A program made the translations under genes and the position numbers. From assembly GCA_963691655.1 (NCBI GenBank), contig OY829326.1, forward strand, positions 81,647,235 through 81,711,234: a DNA stretch of 64,000 nt. Reading direction: 5' to 3'. The stretch comes from Toxonevra muliebris (lineage: Eukaryota > Arthropoda > Insecta > Diptera > Pallopteridae). This document shows positions 11,850 through 23,600 of the stretch, in pieces; position 1 is the first letter of the stretch, and the number at the start of each line of letters is the position of its first letter. Under the pieces are notes generated by a model. That model saw nothing but the letters and a program-made list of their open reading frames with translations. It did not search any database and was not told the origin of the DNA.

Positions 11850-13317
11850 CATATGTATATATTAATGTAATACAAAACCAATTAGTTGCACATAATGAAT
11901 CGTGTCTAGAATTGTAGATTTACTTTTATACTGTATAACTTTCATATTTCACTTTTTATATTATCAACTCTCTTTTGTCTAGTTTGCTTAATCTTTTATT
12001 TTAGAAAAATGTATGAAAGGAAATTTTAATAAACAAAAAGTATAGAAAAATATAAAAAATCTGTAGTGTGCGTAAATATTTTTGAAAAATTAGACGCAAT
12101 GGGGGCTTCAAGTGTATATTTGTGCAGAATATAAATCAGATTTATCCGTATTCCCGAATTTGGCTATTTCAGTTAAAATCCAAAATACATGGCAAAATTA
12201 AACATGATCAGTACAGGACTTGTAAACTATTCGCCTGTACTGCTGAATCCGTTCTAATAGTTACAAATTCAAACCTACATATTTACAAATCGGGAAGAAA
12301 TGTATCTTGGAATCAAAAATTGAAAATTGCGATAACGATCCTCAAACTACAAGTAATGAAATTCACAGTATGCCAGATAGCAGAAAGTAATCTGAAATAT
12401 TCTCAGGTCTTCTGAGATTTGACAATTATGACATGTATTCGCTCAATAAATTTTGACAAATAATTTTGTTTATGAGAGAAAACTCTCTTAACCCATTTTC
12501 ATCAGCTGTACCCAAATAAATAAATGAAATAAAAGTATCAAAAAACAATAAACCTTTCGTTTGTTGTTTTTTTTTTCTGAAATAAAAGCTCTCAAAATAT
12601 TTGGTTGAGTGTGGTTCTATAAAATATTTAAATAAGCAAAATACAATACTTTTACAATTATCTTCTTCAAAAATGTCCTCTTTATATTCTAAATAGTTTT
12701 ATCAATTTCAAAAGAATTTTATTTAAACTTCGGAGAGGTAGATTTCTTACTTGAATGGCATACATAACAAGAAAACTTTAAGGTTTGGGTTAAATCCTTG
12801 GTTCACATTATGCACATGGTTGTTACAAATGCCTTCGAAGATCTCGTTTATCAATGTCTAAAAAATGTTCTGGCTTTTTAAAATTTTCTATTTTATTTAT
12901 ATATTGTGCTGGTACCAATAGGTTAATATTTTTTTTATATTTACTTCTGAAATCTCAAATGTTTTGGGAGAAGTCAGAGAATAATTTTCAAATTTGGCAG
13001 ACGTCAGTGAACGGAAAAGAGGGCGTCAATTCTATTTATTTCACTTTATTTATTTCACTATGATGAAATTATTCTGTCATGACGAATCGATACCCAAAAG
13101 TGCTTGCTCAATCCCCAGACCTGCATGTGCCTGTACACATTATGGAGGGCCTAAAATGTTGGTTATGTGTAAGCTCATCAGAATATCTCCCTGAACTTAA
13201 ATAAAATATAAACCTGCGCTAACCAGTGGAGAATCAAAGCAAACTAAACTAAATCCGTATAAATTATATACCGTCGCTCCGTATTCAAAGTATGCGTATG
13301 ACCCATCTACTCACTAA
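11850..13317. other. intergenic, nothing recognised
   Basis: AT-rich with scattered open frames up to 97 codons at 12122-12415 that lack any family signature or coding composition. Confidence 0.4.
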
Positions 13318-13791
13318 TAGTGCGGTCACACGAGAGAGCATTTCAGGCAAGTTTAACATTTCGTTGAAATTCGTCTGAAATACAGATTTCCGCCAGACAA
13401 GAAGTGTCAAATAAAATTCTGCATGAAAGTAACTAGCAACCCTCTAACACAAAGTTGTAAAAAACAGGAAAAATTTAAGATCTATTACATTTTTTTAGAC
13501 ATTTTGCATTTTGTTTTCATAACAGCTGCTCTTGTAATATTATTTAAGTGAAAAAATAAAATAATGCAGTCGGAGAGTAACTCATTGCCAAAAATAAATT
13601 CTAATCCAAGTCCAAATCCAATTGAAATGCAACATTTTTACTTATTTTTATGTACACAAAACACATACAAAAATTTTGCTCCACACTTATAATCTGTCAA
13701 AAAACGAATTTGAAATTCCTTTTTTGTCGTGTGTCCACCTAAATTTGAAATACAAAATTTCAAACAAATGCACTCTCGTGTGTTCGCACTA
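13318..13791 (+). mobile_element. MITE with TAA flanks, intact copy
   Basis: Ends TAGTGCGGTCACACGAGAG and (inverted) TAGTGCGAACACACGAGAG, about 26 bp. TAA stands on both sides, which fits a PIF/Harbinger-type target duplication. Relatives at 1947-2250, 26035-26480 (opposite strand), 60490-60560 and 63360-63492. Confidence 0.75.
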
Positions 13792-14169
13792 TAAACCGTT
13801 TTTGGCTATATATTGGTTCAGAAGTTGGCAAAACCAGCTATGTGAAAGCAAATTACTCTTTCTAAAACAGTTATGTGTTGGAAATCACATAGCATACTTT
13901 TATAAAAACTCTACAACTTTTCTACATTATGTGTAAAGAAATTCAACTACGTGCCTTGCTTCTATTAGCTTAATTTATTACATTGTAAAACATTAATCGC
14001 TAAAAATGTGATACTTAGCTATTCTATTTCTACAGTTAAATTTTATTTCCTATTCTAAAGTAAAATATTGCTTTCGCACTACTTACATATACTTATGTAT
14101 TTCCAAAACGTTTCTTAATATTTAATATGTGGATTTTGGTTTCAACATATTCACTTTTTATCTGGGACA

Positions 14170-14335
14170 GATTTATATCGTCGTCGTTCAACCAGATTTC
14201 ACTAAGACCAAATTCAGTTGAAACGTATACTAATGTGTACATATATCAATCTCATTACTTTGTAAGTTTTGCCAGCGTTCGTAGCGCACCATGCACTGCA
14301 TACACTAACTTCATCTAAGAAATTAAAAAAGTGGA
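14170..14335 (+). mobile_element. fragment of the GTCGTCGTTC-ended MITE
   Basis: Shares the TATATCGTCGTCGTTC end, AAACGTATACTAATGTGTA and AGCACCATGCACT blocks with the intact copy at 23826-24091. The right end is missing. Confidence 0.6.
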
Positions 14336-14473
14336 AAAATGGGAATGGAATACACTGATGATTGGAAAGCTTTGCCACAGAGAAGTGTTGGCGTAAAAGG
14401 GTAAGGTATATTTTTTGAAGAAACTATAAACAATAATCTGCAAACACAAAATCATTCAAAAAGATTTTTCCCA

Positions 14474-14640
14474 GATGGATCTATTATTCGTGAAATTATT
14501 TATAAACTAAAAGCTAACACAGAGCCAGTTGACAATATCTCGTTCAACTGTAATGCTAAAAAACTGGTCAATGAATTAAACTTTGTGAGATTACTGTATC
14601 AAAATGTTAGAGGATTGAACTCGAAACTTAAAGATATTTA
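14474..14640 (+). pseudogene. non-LTR retrotransposon, start of the endonuclease domain
   Basis: An open frame ends with VRLLYQNVRGLNSKLKDI, the typical first strand of the apurinic-endonuclease domain of LINE ORF2 (jockey/CR1 type). It is cut by the foldback insertion that follows and resumes at 15181. Confidence 0.7.
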
Positions 14641-15167
14641 AATAATGTATAACTGGCTTAAAGAACGTATATATGTAGTCATCACAATAACAGTGTATAC
14701 AGAGACGGGCAAATCAGACCGTTTAGGCCTGATTCAGGAAAATTACATCTAGAATCATTTCCTAAAACACACACACTCTCTCATGTACTAGACTTTGAAA
14801 AACGAACTGTTATGCAGACTAGTAGTAATGAGAAAAACACAACAGCAAATAAGTATACAGAACGGTAGTGGTAGTTTTCTTTCAATATCTCTATTTAGTA
14901 AAGATCTGCAATTCTGGTTTACGATTTCAAATATTAGTAGCTTATATAGGATATTGAAAGATTAAGAACTATCACTAAGATCACTGATGAGGAATCGTGG
15001 TAGATTCCGAAACGGTCATCTAATTTGCCCGTCTCCGTATACACTGTTGTTTTGATGACTACATATATACGTCCTTTAAGCCTGTTATACATTATTTAAA
15101 TGAAACAAAAACATGGACTTTGAAAATTAACAACTAGATTTAATTTTCATAGTCTACAAAAAACATA
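14641..15167. mobile_element. foldback-type element inside the LINE, 13-bp flanking repeat
   Basis: Long inverted arms: AATAATGTATAACTGGCTTA at the left and its inverted counterpart near 15095, running on through TGTAGTCATCA and GAGACGGGCAAAT. TTAAAGATATTTA is present at 14628-14640 and 15168-15180, and the LINE frame resumes right after it. Relatives at 21364-22095 and 56686-56762. The long target duplication and long arms recall MULE or foldback elements. Confidence 0.7.
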
Positions 15168-15180
15168 TTAAAGATATTTA

Positions 15181-15262
15181 TTTGAAAAGTTTTGATTGTA
15201 ATTATCATATTCTTGTATTTACTGAATCGTGGTTGAAACCTAGTACCCTGGTTCAAAATACA
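15181..15262 (+). pseudogene. non-LTR retrotransposon endonuclease, continuation
   Basis: Encodes FDCNYHILVFTESWLKPSTL, the second conserved block (FTE-W-L) of the same endonuclease. Sequence then loses coding sense. Confidence 0.7.
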
Positions 15263-15801
15263 AAAAAAAAATGGTTCTTATGGTTCCGGAGATAATTTGT
15301 TGCAAACAAATGCATCAACGATTTTATATATATTGTGGTAACATATTAAAGGAGCTTAAGTCGAGATAATCTAAATTTTCAATTTTTTTTTTATATTCCA
15401 ATTTTTTTCCAGTTTTAACTCTCTACTTATATCGAAATTATATTTAATGAACATATATATTATATAACATTTATCTATTTTACTATTTGTTAATAAAACT
15501 TTTTTCAAATTGTGCATTTTTAGATAAATTAGAGACTATTTTTAGAGTAAAATTTTAGACATAAGCTACTGTAATATGTTGTTACAGATATAAAGTTTCT
15601 AACCTTTCGATGCAAAATGAAGCATTGACTTTTTTTTCATTTTAATACCGTTCATATGCCCCTAAAATTTTCTATATTTCATTGCTTTGCATTTCTCTTT
15701 TTATACACACGTATTTAAAATAAGTTTTTTTTATATTTTTTTAAATATTTAACCAATTCAATTATATAATTTTGTATCATTAAATTACTTGTAATTGAAA
15801 A
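15263..15801. other. AT-rich leader upstream of CCDC40
   Basis: No repeat or gene recognised. Should contain the CCDC40 promoter or 5' UTR; no clear TATA or initiator can be singled out. Confidence 0.35.
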
Positions 15802-17658
15802 ATGGTTTACCCAGAAATTCTATTGGAACCCCCAAAATGTTCGGTTGAAGCACTGGAAGACACACAGCTTCAGCTGGAAGAAGATAGTGAGTGCGGCATT
15901 ATGAAAATGGCAGAATCACCACCAACGACCGAGCCGTTGAAACTAAAGTTATTACCACCAGGGCACCCTCTATTGCAAATGTTCCAAGATAAGCTAAAGA
16001 AACATTTGTTACATACAAAGGAACAATGGCTTAATGATATATCCGAAGTGAAATACGAAATAAAATGCAAGTTACAGAAGCGTGAGGAGAAAGGTGCGAA
16101 TTTATATGATATGCAACAAGATATTCAGCGTCAAAACGATCAACTTGAAGAGTACGCTCGAAGCATTCAGGAACAGATAGAGCAGCGTCGAAAGAAAGAA
16201 GAGAAGGTAGCTCTACTCAAAACCGAATACGTGAACAAAGTGAATATTTGCAAAGAAGAAAAGACACTACATAATAAACGTTTGGTGGAGTTGGAGGACC
16301 TAAATACACTGGAAGGGAATATTCGTCGTTGGGCCAATGAAATTGAAGATGAAGTGAAAAACACGAAACGTGTTATAAACAAAGAGGGGCAATTACAGCG
16401 GCAATTATCCGAAGAAAAAAAAAGATTGGATATGCTTTACTATCATCTTGACATGGAGCTGAGAAAAAGAGAAACAGAATTGCAAGGACTGCGTGAAGAA
16501 CTGAAGGACTCGCACGAAGTGTTGGATATCCTGCGTATGAGTATCCACTCGGCCACTACCGATTTGGAAACTCTACGAAAAGAGCATAGATCTCTTTCAC
16601 AAGCTTGGTACGAGGTGATTGTAGCCATTAGCCATCGTGATAAGGTTTTATATCAAGTTTCTGACGCAAATACGTAAGTTTAACATCATAATAGAATCAT
16701 ATCACTATGTTCCCAGCAAAAAATTACATAATTTTTGATAAAGAGATCTTTTTTTCACGTATTTTAAAATAGTTCCCACAAGTTCAATGTCCTCGTAGAT
16801 AGTGTTCGTTTCAACCGAATTCCATTATATTTACCTATATCTATGTATATTCTTTTTCATAGAAAAGAAAATGAGTTAATAAAACTGAAAGTTTGGAGCA
16901 TTGAAGCTTCCAAGAAACAGATCACTAAGGAAATGGCTCAAAACGACAAATTGGAAAGTTTTAGGACAAGCTTACTAAACGATTTTATGAATCTTCAACG
17001 ACAATGTGAGTTAGTTTCATTGTTATCCTTCATCCTTTATTTGAAAGCACAAACGTACTCATGTATCAACGATTTCCACTTCAACTATATATTTCAAGGT
17101 CAGCAGGAATCCGATTCACTGGCAACACTTGAAGAACAACTTGAAGAATTACCACGATTGATGGAACAAACCGAAAAGGATTTACAAGAGGCCAACAAAG
17201 AGGGCGGTCAGTTGGAAATTGAAATACGTCGAATCCAATGGAAAATTGATAAGCAAAATAGCAAAATATTTAATATCGAAGAAAGCATCTTAAAGCTCGC
17301 TCAAGATGAATTGATTACCGATAAAGCAAGTCAACACCATCTTAAGCTTTTGCATCAATCGCAACAAATACGTCGAAGCATGGAATGCACTCTAGAACAG
17401 TCTAAAAATCAACTATCTGAAGTGTTACTAGAATCAGAAAAATGCAAAGGCATATTAAAAAGATTTCAGAATGAAAATGAAAGCCTCAGAAATAAATTGT
17501 TTACAGTAGAATCAAAATCAGATCATTTAAATAGCGAAGCAAAATCCATGGATGTCCAAATAGATATTAAAGCACAGCGAATCGAAAGATTATCAAATCA
17601 GTTGGTAGATGACCTTGAAAGTATGCAGATTGACACACATGGTTCCGTAAAAAGAAAG
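15802..17658 (+). CDS. CCDC40: CCDC40 coding exons 1-3
   Basis: Exon 1 (15802-16673) codes residues 1-290 plus two bases of codon 291; donor GTAAGT. Exon 2 (16863-17005) starts after TTTTTCATAG, donor GTGAGT. Exon 3 (17099-17658) starts after ATATTTCAAG and ends AAG with the weaker donor GTACGA, phase 0. Introns 1 and 2 are 189 and 93 bp. Reading straight through intron 2 happens to stay open, so it could be retained, but homology favours splicing. Confidence 0.9.
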
Positions 17659-20600
17659 GTACGATCTTTACAAATTTTTTAAAAGAAAAAGCAGCATAAA
17701 CGTGATTTTATGCAGAAATTCATGTCAGTCGTATGTGCCTACGATACGGGTCAAAGGTAGTTACTACCATTACTATAATTGCATAACAACCCATGTAGGG
17801 TCAATGTCGAGGTTTTTGCATCCATTCATATTGTGAGAGTTATATTTGTTGACGAATGAAGTGGCGGTTTTGAGCTGAATCTGAACGGCAAAGTGAACAA
17901 CTTTTCTTGTGCAGTTTTTACTCTAAGAAATTTGCCATCTACTTACTATAAAAAATTGAATGCAACAAGTTTGTTTGTTTATCCTTTATACATTTCCAGA
18001 ATTTTAATCCGTTCTTAGCCCGAGGATGCATATCCGGTGGTCTCAGGGAGATGTCACAAGCTAAATATGAGAGTTTTGGGTAAGAGCTTCTGACACCTCC
18101 CAAAAAACTGTAATGCATTTTTCAGTTTATCTGCGCAATAATTTACAGTGCAAAACATATTTTAGAGTGATGGGCGACCAAATATGTTCGGATTGCAAAG
18201 TTACGCATAATTCATTTGATAAATTAAACAGAACAAAACACTCAAATTTCATTTGAAAACATTTATTGTGTTTTTGGTTTTTAGATTGGTTTTTTTTATC
18301 TTTTGAAGATTTGTTCAAAAAGCATTTGAGAAGTGTTTTTCATCGACCAAAAATCTATATTTTTTGAACTACTATAGATTTTTTTGAAAACTTCTTTTTT
18401 GTTGAATATAAAATTCTTCAATTTTTTTTTCAGTATGAAATCATTTAAACCTGCTATTTAGCTTCTGGGATTTTGTTCGTCAAACATGGACATTTTATTT
18501 TTTGGGTTTTACATAAATAACTCAGTGCAACATTAAATTTCAAATAAGGAATTAATACCCTTTCAAGTATAATTCAAGGTGATTTCCTTTATAACGTCCC
18601 CAAATTTTAATTTTAGTGTATGTGTGTCGCGGCCTAATGTCACGCGGTCAAATGTCCATCCCCCAGCTAACATAAGTGCTCTTAAGGAGGGAACGGTTCA
18701 AAAAATCGATTTTTTATTTCATAAATTTTTAGTAAAACTATTGAAAAATATGTTCCCAAAATTTTAAATGAAAATTCCGACCCGTTCTATTGTTATAAGC
18801 CATTGAAGTGAATAGCTCTCCTTCAGGCCCCGAGCGCGCCACTTTTTTCAAACGTGTTTTTTTTAAAACGACTTTGAAAAGTTTTCAACTAATCGTTTTG
18901 AAAATTGGCAGTTATTTTCTTCATAGTATTGCGCTCTATATGAACCTAAAGAAGAGAGATATATAATAAAAGTAAATTCCTACCTCGTGTGATTTCAGAT
19001 GAAAATTGCGGCTTCCAGAATGTTAGCAAAATGCTGAGTCTGATTGTGACCTGCAATATGGGGTCGCTAATATCTTCGGTGTTTTTCAAAGAAATTCTAT
19101 AGTATATACTTAAATATATGTATAAAATATTCTCAAAGTTTCAATAAATTATATTCATTTTTTATACTATAAAAAAATTCATGAAAATCATTGAGAAACA
19201 CTGTCCTAACCCTATTTCCCCCCTTAACATAAAGCGAAACCGAATGTAATATTTAAACTGCAAGTAAAAACTGGGGAGAATATAAAAAAAACGATTTTTT
19301 TTATAAAAAACTAACTGAGCTTCGCCCAACTTCCCTGAACTGTCCGATATCAATCTAATTGGTATTTCTAATCCACTTGTTCAATAGTGTCTATATTCCT
19401 CTTAATATACAAATCTTTATAATTTTTTCGGCCGCATTAATACACACTTTTATTAGGCATTTGTATTCGAATGAAGGTTTTACAATTTATAAATTTTTAT
19501 ATCAAAAAATTTACAAATATTCGCACTGAAAATTTTATAATTTAAAAATTTGAATATCAAGAAAATGCACAAATATTACTAAAATTAAAATGCAAAAAAA
19601 AATTACATATAGGTTTTTAAAAATAACGGAAAATAACGCCATCTGTTTCTCAGATTTTGCATTTGAAATATAGAAGGCACACTCTCCCATATAACCTCTT
19701 TATGCCTAGAGCGATTCGCACTGAAATTTGCAAATTTTTTTTTCGTTTCCTACTAAAACAATCTAAATATATCATTTCAAAGGAAAAAGAGTTGGACAAA
19801 TATTTTGTTTGCTAGTTATAAATGGTACATATATGTGCACTTTGGCTGTTAGCGCTGTAAAAAGTTACGGTTTTTTACTGAATTAAGTTAAATAAAAACA
19901 TTTCAAACGATAAAAACGAAATAACTTTTACTTAACCCTTATCTTCGATCATCTAATGAGTAATTGAATCGTATAGTTTAGAGGAGGAAAACTATCGATG
20001 GGAATATCGATAGTATCGATAGTCCATGACTATCGTGGGCCATCGATAGTTTTCGAAACTATCGAATACTATCAAATGGTCATGCATCAATGCAAATGCA
20101 AAACAATTCTGCTATCACAACAACAAATATGTGCGGTATGCAATAAAAATTTGCATTTCCAATGATGCAACTTTCTGTTAAGTAGAAAAGTGAAATTTTT
20201 TTCTTACCGCCAATTGACAATGCGTTTTTTTTAATTCGCTAATTTAAGCAAATTCATTTTTATTAGTAGATTTTTGCATTTAAAGAATAGAATAGCAATT
20301 TTTTTTAATAAGAAATAAAGGAAAAGGTAAGTTATTATCTGCAGTCTTTGTAAGTAAATATTAGTATTTACAAATTTTGCACATAAAACCACGTCTTGTT
20401 TAGAAGGTGTTTGAGTTTTCGTATTTTTTATGAATATCGGCTGTGAAAACAATTGTATTATCTTTTTATAAACACAGATTACAGTAGAAGGTTTCAAACC
20501 TATTACAAGAGAAGGTTTCAAACCCATTATGGAATGCATGACGAAACACTTTTGTTTACCAGCAACTAGTGGTAAACGAAAAGCGAACTCGTCTTATAAA

Positions 20601-23600
20601 TGGCAAAACACATTAATAGTAAACTGGTCATATCATTTGCAACTAAAATCAATTGTACTTGAAATGACTTCTTAAGCTCACTAAAATAATTTTTATCAAA
20701 AATATTTTTTAATCAAAAAATATTTGTCGCATATCCATAATTAACGATCACTGTCGCATGTCTACGTGGCATTGGCTCTATTAAATGGTTCGTCTGATCG
20801 ATTCGAACTGGATTCCATTTGTTTTGAACATCTTCATACTGATTCTCCAGTTTTTTAATCGTTTTCGTGCCAATTTTTCGCTTCACGAGCATCTAATGTC
20901 TCTCAATTGAGCTTAGATCGGGTGACTGTACAGGGCAAATGAGAATTTGTGCTTTTTTTACGACAAGGAAAGCTTTTAGAAATTTAGACGTTCGCTTTGG
21001 ATGATGATCCTGTGGGAACGTCCAATCAGGCGGGATTTCCAAGCTAGCCTAGGGAAGTATAATGTCTCTTAAAATGTTTTTATAATCGCTGTATTTTATA
21101 ATTCTCCGAATGTGATGCGTTGGACTCATACTACTAGCTGAAAAGCAGACCCAGACCACAACACAACTTTCTTGGTGCTTTATCGTACCCGGTGTATGTC
21201 TAGGGTCGACTCTTTTACCGTGCCTTCTAAAAACTGGTTTTCCGTCAGAACCGTACCTCTTAATTTTGCTCTCATCTAACAACAAAACGTTTTTTAATTT
21301 TTTTTAATAAATGGCAATATATAAACTATGTTTTGAATAAAAATATTTTTGAAGATATATATAAACAGGCTTAATGAATAAATGTAGTCATCACAACAAC
21401 AATGTATATGGAGACGGGCAAATCAAACGGCCGTTTCGGAATCCGTTCTTAATCTTTCAATATCCTATATAAGCTACTAATATTTGAAATCATAACTTAG
21501 AATTACAGATTTGACTCCAAATATCTTCACTGAATAGAGATATTGAAAGAAACTACCACTACCGTTCAATATACTTCTGTTGTTGTTGTTTTTTCCCATT
21601 GTAGCTAGTCTGCATAATAGTTCGTTATTTGAAAGTCTAATACATGAGAGAGTGTGTGTGTGTTTGTGAGAAAATGATTCCAGGTGTAATTTTTTCTGAA
21701 CGGCCCCATTCGATCAGTTCATGATAGTTTTTAGGAGACTATGAAAATTAAATCTAGAGGTTAATTTTCAAAGTCGTGACTTAAGTTCATGTTAATTTCT
21801 TTATTTGAAGTTATATATAAACAGGCCTAATGAAAAAATGTAGTCATCACAACAACAATGTATATGGAGATGGGCAAATCCGACGGCCCTTTCGGAATCT
21901 GCCACAATTCCTCATCAGTGATCTTAGTGATAGTTCTTAATCTTTCAATATCCTATATAAGCTACTAATATTTGCGATCATAACCCAGAATAACAGATTT
22001 GACTCCAAATATCTTCACAAATAATATCTGAAAGTCATGACTTTGAAAATTAACCTCTAGATTTAATTTTCATAGTGTCCTAAAAACTATCATGAAAAAA
22101 GATTTTTGATAAAAATTATTTTAGTGAACTTAAGAAGTCATTTAAAGTTCAAGTGATTTTAGTTGCAAATGATATGACAGGCACTGTATATCGTTTATGT
22201 ACTTTTAATTTTCTTGTACTAGTTGCTGTATTAATTACCAATAAAAGTTCTGTATAGTTGGAAAACCACTGAGGTTATTAATGTAAAAATGCCACACAAA
22301 TTATGCAAAGGATTTATTTTCGAAAAAACTCAAAATTATAATTTTTTTGCAAGTTCGATACTATCAATAGTACCCCTTAATAGTATCGCAAACTATCAAT
22401 AGTCGAATCTATCGATAGTTTCCCACCTCTAGTATTATTCAGCTTCTTCTCCTAACAACTTAAGAAATAGCTAATTTCTTATAATTGAGTTTTTCTCTTT
22501 TTTCTGCAAAATTGGATACTAATAACTGTACTGAATTTAAACTCTTTCTTACAACAAATACATAGGGACTTAATAGCAATATGGTAAACACAAAATGTTG
22601 TGCGGTGAAGTGAATCAAGGACTAATTTTTCATTCGTTGAATGGTTTCCTTTATTCTAAGTTTTTGGCAAACGTAATTAAGGATGGCACTACATTATTCG
22701 AAATAATCCATGTAAACAATTTCTTTGTTCATCGTAAAACACAAAATAAATATATATTTTCTCAACAACAGAACTTTTACAGTCAATTTATTATGAATCA
22801 GCATATACACCGCAAGTGGAAATTGCTTTCGCTTTGTTTTGACAGATATAGAAAATACTATGTTTACTTTGCTCTAACTTTGAAAAATATTCACCGATCT
22901 TTTCGAAATTCATCTTTTATTAAGTTAGAAATACTAACTAGCCAAAATACACATAACATATGTGTACTTACTGTTTCACTGATGCATAAATTTCTTCACA
23001 CCCTAATTAAACTATATTTGCACTTTATGTTTTTATAAAATTTGATAATATTTATTTTATAAACAGTTGCCAACAAAATAATAATTTTTCGCAATATTGC
23101 TTTACTTTCGACTAAAAAAAATGCGCCAAGTAACGGTAAACCATATTTTTTAAAAAAATTGGAGAATATGGAATGTGTGCTCTCAATTCCACTAAATTTT
23201 AAGTGGAATAAATAAATACAGCAGAATCCCGATAATTCGTAATCGCAAGGGAACAGCAATATTTTACAAGGGGACCAAAATGTGTAGGATTTTTGCGAAT
23301 TAAAGCGATTTTTTCAAGGGACCAGCAGTTTGTTACTAATTATTAAGATTTTCGAATTAACGGGGCACGAATTACCGCTATTCTACTGTACTAATATTAA
23401 AAAATTTATAAAAACTTGAGTCCACATATATGTACTTTTTCAGCGAAGAAGATAAAGTACATGGTTCTTTCTCCTTTTACTTCTCTTTCACATTCGCAAT
23501 TAGATATTATTTATAATTGAATTACAACAGAAAGCCATGGTCAAATAATACTTCCGTACTAAATTTTAGTATCGTAGTTCAAATAATAATAATATGAATG

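Larger units (their letters stand above)
20620..22190 (-). mobile_element. Tc1-like transposon with about 85-bp terminal inverted repeats
   Basis: Left arm starts near 20622 (GGTCATATCATTTGCAAC) and the inverted right arm ends at about 22187; both run inward to TAATTTTTATCAAAAAT. TA flanks each end. Encodes the broken transposase at 20713-21285 and is itself cut by foldback elements. Confidence 0.8.
19979..22431. mobile_element. hAT-type MITE carrying nested insertions
   Basis: Ends TAGAGGAGGAAAACTATCGAT and (inverted) TAGAGGTGGGAAACTATCGAT, with sub-terminal clusters of TATCGATAG. Flanking 8-mers GTATAGTT (19971-19978) and GTATTATT (22432-22439) agree at 6 of 8, fitting a hAT target duplication. 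A Tc1 element sits inside. Confidence 0.7.

Noticed and set aside
12122..12415. 97-codon plus-strand ORF
   Set aside because: No family resemblance and codon use like non-coding background.
22595..23038. 147-codon open frame in CCDC40 intron 3
   Set aside because: Composition follows the AT-rich background (Phe, Leu, Lys, Asn, Ile); no domain or motif, no splice context.
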